The notes under the pieces were generated by a model. That model did no database searches and was not told where the DNA came from. It saw only the letters and a program-made list of their open reading frames with translations. 8,617 nt of DNA. Origin: JACCQS01 sp050999295. Its GTDB lineage: Bacteria > Actinomycetota > Actinomycetes > Mycobacteriales > Geodermatophilaceae. Shown one piece after another: positions 5,198-8,617 of this stretch. The first letter of the stretch is position 1. Each line of letters starts with the position of its first letter. The stretch is taken from positions 1 through 8,617 of the forward strand of contig JBPCPI010000017.1 in the NCBI GenBank assembly GCA_050999295.1, given 5' to 3'. The position numbers were made by a program, and so were the translations under genes.

Positions 5198-5223
5198 CTC
5201 AAGTGGTCTTCAACTTGCATATC
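5193..5223 (+). promoter_or_regulatory. Candidate MerR-family-controlled promoter
   Basis: TTGACC (5193-5198) is followed after a 19-bp spacer by CATATC (5218-5223). The spacer holds ACCTCAAG and a partly matching inverted arm CTTCAACT. Long 19-20 bp spacers containing an ACCTCAAG-type dyad between -35 and -10 are characteristic of MerR/SoxR-like activators, which commonly control NAD(P)-binding oxidoreductases in actinobacteria. The -10 match is poor (TATCGT at 5220 would be an alternative) and no merR gene is in the window. Regulator identity is inferred. Confidence 0.45.
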
Positions 5224-5257
5224 GTGGGGGCATGCGCAACCGACGAAGCGCGGGCCG

Positions 5258-5560
5258 ATGATTCTGGTGACCGGTGCGACCGGAGGCGTCGGGCGGCACG
5301 TTGTCTCGGGGCTGCTGGCCGAGGGTTTCACCGTACGGGCGATGAGTCGCGACCCCGACACCGCTCGGTTGCCGCCCGGCGGCGATGTGGTTCGCGGTGA
5401 CCTGGCTGATGCTGCGAGCCTGGCCGCCGCCTTGGCCGGTGTCGAGTCGGTGTTCCTGCTCTGGCCGTTCTTCAACGCCGAGGGAGCAGGTGCCGTCGTG
5501 GACGCAAAGCGGAGGAACACCGGGGCCGGACGTACGTGCTGACCGGGCCGGCAACGGTGC
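5258..5560 (+). pseudogene. NAD(P)-binding NmrA/SDR-type oxidoreductase, internally deleted remnant
   Basis: The frame from ATG 5258 encodes a clear atypical-SDR N-terminus: MILVTGATGGVGR (Rossmann loop, 1-13), VRAMSRDP (26-33), VVRGDLAD (44-51) and ESVFLLWP (63-70). It goes off-family after residue 83 and stops at TGA 5540-5542. In the +1-shifted frame, about 5518-5550 reads HRGRTYVLTGP, a motif found well downstream, near residue 200, in NmrA-type proteins. The middle half of the gene is therefore missing and the two parts are out of frame. The full family is about 280 residues; the 94-residue product would keep cofactor-loop residues but no substrate domain. A micro-ORF (5232-5261, MRNRRSAGR) preceded by GGGGG ends by overlapping this ATG as ATGA. 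The upstream promoter looks intact, so a short product could still be made. Confidence 0.75.
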
Positions 5561-5725
5561 CCACCCGGCGCAGGACACTTCCTGCCGGACGAACGCCCGG
5601 AACAAGTCGCCAGCGAAATCACCAGTCTGCTTGCCGAGGCAACCCTCACCGAGGGCATCCTGCGGCTGAAGATCCGCAAGTCGGCACGCGCCCAGCCACG
5701 CCGGATCCAGATCACCGCAAGCTGA
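5561..5725 (+). pseudogene. Alpha/beta hydrolase C-terminal fragment
   Basis: The frame reads PPGAGHFLPDERPEQVASEI and then LLAEA before ending at TGA 5723-5725. GxGHFLPDERPE is the C-terminal catalytic-histidine region of epoxide hydrolase/haloalkane dehalogenase-like alpha/beta hydrolases, usually about 25 residues from the end. The nucleophile and acid parts are absent, so this cannot be a working enzyme. It is in the same phase as the SDR stump upstream, separated from it only by the TGA at 5540-5542 and the short SDR piece. The last 27 residues (basic, Arg-rich) do not resemble the family and probably come from read-through into unrelated sequence. Confidence 0.65.
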
Positions 5726-5740
5726 GCCGCGAGCGAGCGG

Positions 5741-5758
5741 GCCAGAGTCCTCCCTGGC
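5741..5758. terminator. Short hairpin between convergent pseudogene and oxidoreductase gene
   Basis: GCCAG (5741-5745) and CTGGC (5754-5758) form a 5-bp stem with an 8-base loop, two bases from the minus-strand stop at 5761. Its location between convergent units fits a terminator, but the stem is short. Confidence 0.3.
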
Positions 5759-5760
5759 TG

Positions 5761-6183
5761 CTAACCGGGGATGTTGTACCCGTACCAGCGGGTCGGCCGT
5801 AACGTGACCGCGATCAGAGCCGTATCGCCGTAGCTGTCGAGGAATGCGGCCGCCAGGTCGTCGGTCAGATAGCGGCGGACCAGCGTCTCCGGGTAGCCGC
5901 ACTCGTCACGGGTGGCGGCCACGTCGCACTCTGCGGTCAGCGACTGATACGGCCAGGTTCTGTCGTCGACGCTGATCGTGCACCGCGGTCGGCGCGCCAG
6001 ATTCTGGTACTTGCGCGAGGACGGAGGAGTCAGGACTTCGAACGTCGCCCCATCCCACGAGAACCAGATCGGGGTGAGATGTGGTCGGCCGTCCGGCTGC
6101 TCGGTGGCGATCATCGCCACCAGAGCCTGCCCGAGCAGATGGCGCGCGTCTCGTCCAACGCCGTCAGCGGACGGCAGAGGCAC
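5761..6183 (-). CDS. Pyridoxamine 5'-phosphate oxidase-like split-barrel protein (FMN or F420 binding)
   Basis: The 140-residue protein has the split-barrel pattern of the PPOX class: LVAMIATEQPDGRPHLTPIWF (21-41), strand TFEVLTP (47-53), SSRKYQNLARRPRCTISVDD (55-74), a RYLTDDL helix (104-110) and a closing LRPTRWYGYN (128-137). The RK-x2-NL-x3-P pattern is the cofactor phosphate-binding region common in F420-dependent reductases of the Rv1155-like group. Such enzymes reduce or oxidise small substrates; the substrate here is unknown. GTG 6181-6183 is the only start ahead of the conserved first strand; it overlaps the upstream membrane gene by 20 bases, so the two are probably one transcript. 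FMN versus F420 cannot be settled by eye. Length and core motifs are normal. Confidence 0.8.
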   Translation of the reverse strand: MPLPSADGVGRDARHLLGQALVAMIATEQPDGRPHLTPIWFSWDGATFEVLTPPSSRKYQNLARRPRCTISVDDRTWPYQSLTAECDVAATRDECGYPETLVRRYLTDDLAAAFLDSYGDTALIAVTLRPTRWYGYNIPG

Positions 6184-6847
6184 CGGTACGGCGAGCCGAA
6201 CCTCGGATCAGGGCCGTCACCCCGATCGCGGTGAACCACAACGCCATCAGGCTTCCGCCGACCGGGAACATCCAGACGAGCGACTCGATGTCAGCCAGGC
6301 CAACCAAAGCCGGCGCCAGACCGAAGATGACAGCTCCGAGGGCGCCCACGATGCCGATGACTGGGTGGGTCAGGGTGGCCCGGCTGAGCACAGCCAGCGC
6401 CGCCACGGCGAACGTGAACAAGGGGTAGACGACCACGGCCATCGTCGTGTGCGTGCTGAGGAACGGCGTCGAATCCCCAGCCAGGAGCGCATCCTCGTCC
6501 GCGAAAGCAGCCAGGTGGAAGACGCCTTCGAGGGCATAGAGCGCGCCTCCGACAGTTGCCACCCACGCCGCACGCCGGGCCGCCGTCGACAACGGCACGT
6601 CGCTGCGGACCAGCGCGAAGAGGCCGATCAGAAACCCAATGGCGCTGACCAGCAGCGAGGCGTGCGACGGGATCCAGGTTGCGGCGCCGAGCATCTCCGC
6701 TGTCGCCTCTGCATCCGGCAAGCTGGAGTCTTCGTTGGGATGCAGCGCGCCGCCGATCACGAACAGCACGCCAGCGGCGATCAGCACCCAGGGCCACACC
6801 CGGTCGCCGGCTCGACGCGAGGTGGCGGCTTCAGTTGAGACGTCCAT
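6164..6847 (-). CDS. Six-helix integral membrane protein of unknown function
   Basis: This 227-residue protein has about six hydrophobic segments, roughly at residues 17-35, 62-80, 92-112, 133-154, 162-184 and 189-213, separated by short charged loops. The N-terminal 16 residues are hydrophilic and there is no cleavable signal. Histidines sit at or near membrane faces: GGALHPNED (32-40), SH at 61-62, FH at 110-111, THTT at 132-135 and THP at 160-162. This could indicate metal or haem contact, but no known haem motif is complete. It starts at ATG 6845-6847 with only a weak ribosome binding site, and its end overlaps the oxidoreductase start by 20 bases, implying joint expression. I do not recognise the family beyond a general resemblance to uncharacterised actinobacterial membrane proteins. 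Confidence 0.8.
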   Translation of the reverse strand: MDVSTEAATSRRAGDRVWPWVLIAAGVLFVIGGALHPNEDSSLPDAEATAEMLGAATWIPSHASLLVSAIGFLIGLFALVRSDVPLSTAARRAAWVATVGGALYALEGVFHLAAFADEDALLAGDSTPFLSTHTTMAVVVYPLFTFAVAALAVLSRATLTHPVIGIVGALGAVIFGLAPALVGLADIESLVWMFPVGGSLMALWFTAIGVTALIRGSARRTGASAVR

Positions 6848-6852
6848 ATCAA

Positions 6853-7059
6853 GAGCTTGCCACCAGCCTGGCCCGCTCGGATAGACGGTTCTGGGTCGCG
6901 CTGGGCACCGGCGATGCGTCGAACGAGCACATCACCGGGGAGGGCTGGCCACGCAAGGAAGTCCGAAACGCCCGGCTGCAGGAGTGCGTGGACATCATCC
7001 GGGCACGGCCGGGGGAAGTTGCACATGCAGGTGCACCTGTCGTGCGCGAGGGACGATGA
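6853..7059 (+). pseudogene. Luciferase-like F420-dependent oxidoreductase, internal fragment
   Basis: The frame contains FWVALGTGDASNEHITG, then EGWPRKEVRNARLQECVDII, and ends near GEVAHAG before TGA 7057-7059. This matches the middle of LLM-class F420-dependent enzymes related to F420-dependent glucose-6-phosphate dehydrogenase, where (L/V)G(T/S)GExxNEHxxGxxWP is followed by RxxxLxExVxxIR and a GEExxHxG segment. Those proteins are about 300-340 residues; here only about 68 survive, with neither the N-terminal cofactor strands nor the C-terminal half. No start codon fits. The fragment begins 5 bases from the divergent membrane-protein start, as if that gene pair replaced the 5' part. From 7060 to 7205 I see no further recognisable part of this enzyme or any other gene. 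Confidence 0.68.
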
Positions 7060-7182
7060 CGCCGCGCCCCGGGGGCCGACCCGATCGCGGTGGCCGTGCT
7101 GTTCGCGCTGCTGTTCGTGCCGAGGGTGAACGAGGGCGGAGAGGGGGTGGGCGCGCCGGTACGTTGACCAGACGCGTTTCGG

Positions 7183-7200
7183 CTCGATGGACTCGATGGA
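7183..7200 (+). repeat. 9-bp perfect tandem repeat
   Basis: CTCGATGGA occurs twice head to tail (7183-7191, 7192-7200), just ahead of the probable start of the duplicated-domain gene. It is likely replication slippage; it adds in-frame codons only if translation begins further upstream. Confidence 0.7.
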
Positions 7201-7214
7201 CAGATGTGGCGGGG

Positions 7215-8099
7215 ATGGTCGGTGCTGAAGGCCCGCTTGGTGCGTGGCTGAAGGAGTCCACCTTCCGGATCATGGCCTTGGAGGAGTTTGGGCTGCACGA
7301 GGACGACGGCGTTGACCTCGACTACTCGGGCGCCTCGCTGCGTGGGCTGGAGGAGTTCTTCCTGGGCTACTACGACACGCCAGACGACATCCGTTTCGAC
7401 GGGTTGGACGTCGGCGACGCGGAGCCGGTGTCCGTGGAGGGCATCGCCGCGTACCTCGGTGACACGCTGTTGCGGCTGGCCGGTCGCGGGTCCTGGGTGT
7501 GGGTGGTCGACGCCGACCTCGAGGGGTTCCCTGCTGGTGTGCCGCTGGTGCAGCCGGACCCCACCCTCGGCCTGGACGCGGTTTCGCCGGTGCAGCTGAT
7601 GATGGACGCGGTGCGCACCCGCGACGGCGAGCGGTTCACCGCGCTTTACGGGGAATGGGAGCGCGCTGTGCAGCGGGTGAAGCAGACCCAGCCGTTGTGG
7701 CCCGCAGGGGAAGACCTGGTCGGGTGGCTGGCGCACCGCAGCGACGCCTTCCCCGGTTGGGTGGCCACCTACGCACCGGTCGGCGCCTGGGACTTCTCGC
7801 CCGACACGCTGCCGGCGCTGGAGGATCTGGTCCGTCGGGTGACGCCGACGGAGGCGGAGCTGGGGGATCCGGCCAACCGCGACTTCCGGGACGGCGCTGC
7901 CTGGTACCAGGGCGAGGTCATGCGCCGCGGTATGGGCGGCCGGTGGAACGACGACTACCGCTGGCCGCCTGGTGATCACGTTTTTGCGGTCGAGGAACTC
8001 GGGCCGTCGGGCAGCTCATCCACGCCCGTCATCGCGCTGGCGAGGGCGCTCGATGAGCCGGGCTTTCTACGTGCCCACTACGCCAACTTCGCCAGCTGA
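7215..8099 (+). CDS. Uncharacterised protein with two copies of one domain
   Basis: The 294-residue protein from ATG 7215 contains an internal duplication. Copy A (about 34-133) has DYSGASLRGLEEF (36-48), EGIAAYLGDTLLRLAGRGSW (75-94), then a loop and a final helix (125-133). Copy B (about 191-279) has DFSPDTLPALEDL (193-205), DGAAWYQGEVMRRGMGGRW (226-244), then a loop and a final helix (271-279). The shared pattern is D(Y/F)SxxxLxxLE, a gap, (E/D)GxAxYxG(D/E)xxxR and GxxW. There is no signal peptide or membrane span, and it is acidic, so cytosolic. I do not recognise a named family; the LG(E/D)xLxR-GxW signature resembles small uncharacterised single-domain proteins, some of them found as immunity proteins, but this is weak. 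The start is uncertain: GTG 7206 is an alternative, and neither has a good Shine-Dalgarno. Coding quality is high throughout. Confidence 0.75.
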   Translation: MVGAEGPLGAWLKESTFRIMALEEFGLHEDDGVDLDYSGASLRGLEEFFLGYYDTPDDIRFDGLDVGDAEPVSVEGIAAYLGDTLLRLAGRGSWVWVVDADLEGFPAGVPLVQPDPTLGLDAVSPVQLMMDAVRTRDGERFTALYGEWERAVQRVKQTQPLWPAGEDLVGWLAHRSDAFPGWVATYAPVGAWDFSPDTLPALEDLVRRVTPTEAELGDPANRDFRDGAAWYQGEVMRRGMGGRWNDDYRWPPGDHVFAVEELGPSGSSSTPVIALARALDEPGFLRAHYANFAS

Positions 8100-8292
8100 A
8101 TTACCTATGCCGCCGCAGCCAAGCGCGGACGTCGGCGTCGCGGGGGCAGATCAGTGAATGCGTAATCCACGCGGAGGTCGCCCGCCCGCAGAGGACGGCG
8201 GAAGTCGTACGGCGTCTGACCATCGGCTCACGGTGCGGTGCGCAGCTGGCAGCGAGACCGGCGTCACGACCCGACCGCCTCATCGACCAGGC
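8100..8292. other. Gap between convergent genes, no supportable gene
   Basis: These 193 bases hold no complete ORF with a start and family match. A minus-strand frame reads TPYDFRRPLRAGDLRVDYAF near 8215-8155 and ends at 8105-8107; it might be a degraded C-terminus but is too short to name. Confidence 0.4.
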
Positions 8293-8460
8293 TTATGTTG
8301 CGCGGCTCGTACGGACCAGCTCCCGTAACTCCCGGTCCAGGTCAACCATCGCCGCCCGCTCGTCGGTGCGCAGTGCATGGGCGCCCAGGACGTAGGCGAA
8401 CAACGCACCCAGGACCACGTACACCAGGTATGCGGTCGCGATGGGCAGGACGGCACTCAT
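8293..8460 (-). CDS. Small single-span membrane protein, 55 residues
   Basis: ATG 8458-8460 opens a 55-residue protein ending at TAA 8293-8295. Residues 4-27 (VLPIATAYLVYVVLGALFAYVL in part) form one transmembrane helix. They are followed by a charged amphipathic tail, LRTDERAAMVDLDRELRELV (32-51), that may form a short coiled coil in the cytoplasm. GGGA lies about 8 bases before the ATG. Such small proteins with one helix and an acidic-basic tail often act as accessory subunits of membrane complexes, but nothing here identifies a partner. The gene follows the alpha/beta hydrolase on the same strand by 56 bases, so the two may be co-transcribed. Use of mainly G/C-ending codons supports real coding. 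Function unknown. Confidence 0.65.
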   Translation of the reverse strand: MSAVLPIATAYLVYVVLGALFAYVLGAHALRTDERAAMVDLDRELRELVRTSRAT

Positions 8461-8487
8461 CCGAGGTCCCACTCATCAAACTGAGCC

Positions 8488-8519
8488 GCGGCCTAACCTG
8501 CGGCCTAACCCGTGGCCTA
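8488..8519. repeat. 12-bp tandem repeat triplicating an in-frame stop
   Basis: GCGGCCTAACCT (8488-8499) and GCGGCCTAACCC (8500-8511) are followed by a partial third unit GTGGCCTA (8512-8519). Read on the minus strand, each unit contains TAGGCC in the hydrolase reading frame, so the gene ends with three in-frame TAG codons spaced 12 bases apart. Confidence 0.7.
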
Positions 8520-8617
8520 GCGGATCACGCCTGGCACCGGGTCGCTCGCCAGGAATGTGAGGACGAGTTCGGCGAATGGATCCGGTGCGGACAGGTGGAC
8601 TCGATGACCGACCGGCA
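8517..8617 (-). CDS. Alpha/beta hydrolase, C-terminal end (5' part outside window)
   Basis: The minus-strand frame is open from the window edge and ends at TAG 8517-8519. The 32 visible residues read GHRVHLSAPDPFAELVLTFL, then ASDPVPGVIR. A GH motif followed by xAPxxFAxLVxxFL is the usual ending of alpha/beta hydrolases: the histidine would be the catalytic base and the following helix packs against the core. The nucleophile elbow and acid residue lie beyond the window, so substrate cannot be judged. It probably shares a transcript with the small membrane protein downstream. Its sequence is distinct from the hydrolase tail at 5561-5725, so the two are not recent copies. Confidence 0.65.
   Translation of the reverse strand, partial: PVGHRVHLSAPDPFAELVLTFLASDPVPGVIR

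Noticed and set aside
5128..5902. Two long minus-strand open frames opposite the SDR stump
   Set aside because: Ser/Arg/Pro-rich shadows of the plus-strand remnants, with no ribosome binding site or family motif.
5978..6838. A 286-residue plus-strand open frame across the split-barrel and membrane genes
   Set aside because: It is the antisense of two genes with clear family or membrane signatures and is dominated by Arg, Asp, Gln and His.
6984..7214. N-terminal extension of the duplicated-domain protein to 6984
   Set aside because: The extension is Arg/Gly-rich, overlaps the oxidoreductase remnant in another frame, and looks non-coding.
6849..7979. A 376-residue minus-strand open frame over the duplicated-domain gene
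   Set aside because: Low-complexity Pro/Arg/His composition with no recognisable motif; the plus-strand frame has coherent repeated domains instead.
8105..8217. Minus-strand coding-like tail (GDLRVDYAFTDLPP) in the gap after the duplicated-domain gene
   Set aside because: Too short, without a start, and not matched to any family I can name; kept only as a note in the gap entry.

Overview
The window is high-GC DNA, almost certainly from an actinomycete chromosome. The evidence is GTG starts, dense overlapping coding, TAnnnT boxes exactly 6 nt before start codons (the usual actinobacterial leaderless layout), and protein families typical of that phylum: an F420/FMN split-barrel protein, a luciferase-like F420 oxidoreductase remnant, and Uma2. 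I cannot assign a genus from sequence alone.

Left part (1-3020) is an accessory patch. It holds the 3' end of a SWIM zinc-finger protein, a pRiA4b ORF-3-like protein, a YefM-YoeB toxin-antitoxin pair in which both genes carry a one-base frameshift, a Uma2-type PD-(D/E)XK nuclease, and an apparently intact Phd/YefM-RelE pair. A strong hairpin separates the convergent pRiA4b and yoeB genes. A 7-bp inverted repeat lies between yefM and uma2.

Middle part (3020-5120) is the conserved core: metY (O-acetylhomoserine sulfhydrylase), then a CoA-binding Rossmann protein in the same direction. They are separated by a 10-bp duplication and a 13-codon ORF that overlaps both neighbours by GTGA. The antitoxin and metY promoters are divergent; both look leaderless and they flank a dyad.

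Right part (5120-8617) mixes debris and intact genes. A MerR-type promoter drives the N-terminal stump of an NAD(P)-binding (NmrA/SDR) protein, which runs into a distant piece of the same family and then the C-terminal tail of an alpha/beta hydrolase. Next come an overlapping minus-strand pair (six-helix membrane protein, then split-barrel oxidoreductase), a luciferase-like oxidoreductase fragment, and an intact 294-residue protein of unknown function made of two copies of one domain. The window ends with a 55-residue membrane protein and the 3' end of another alpha/beta hydrolase, whose stop codon lies in a 12-bp tandem repeat.

I found no tRNA, rRNA, CRISPR array, complete insertion sequence or recognisable riboswitch. 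The most interesting points are the doubly frameshifted YefM-YoeB module, the duplicated-domain protein, the mosaic pseudogene behind a MerR-type promoter, and the tiny ORFs that chain genes together.
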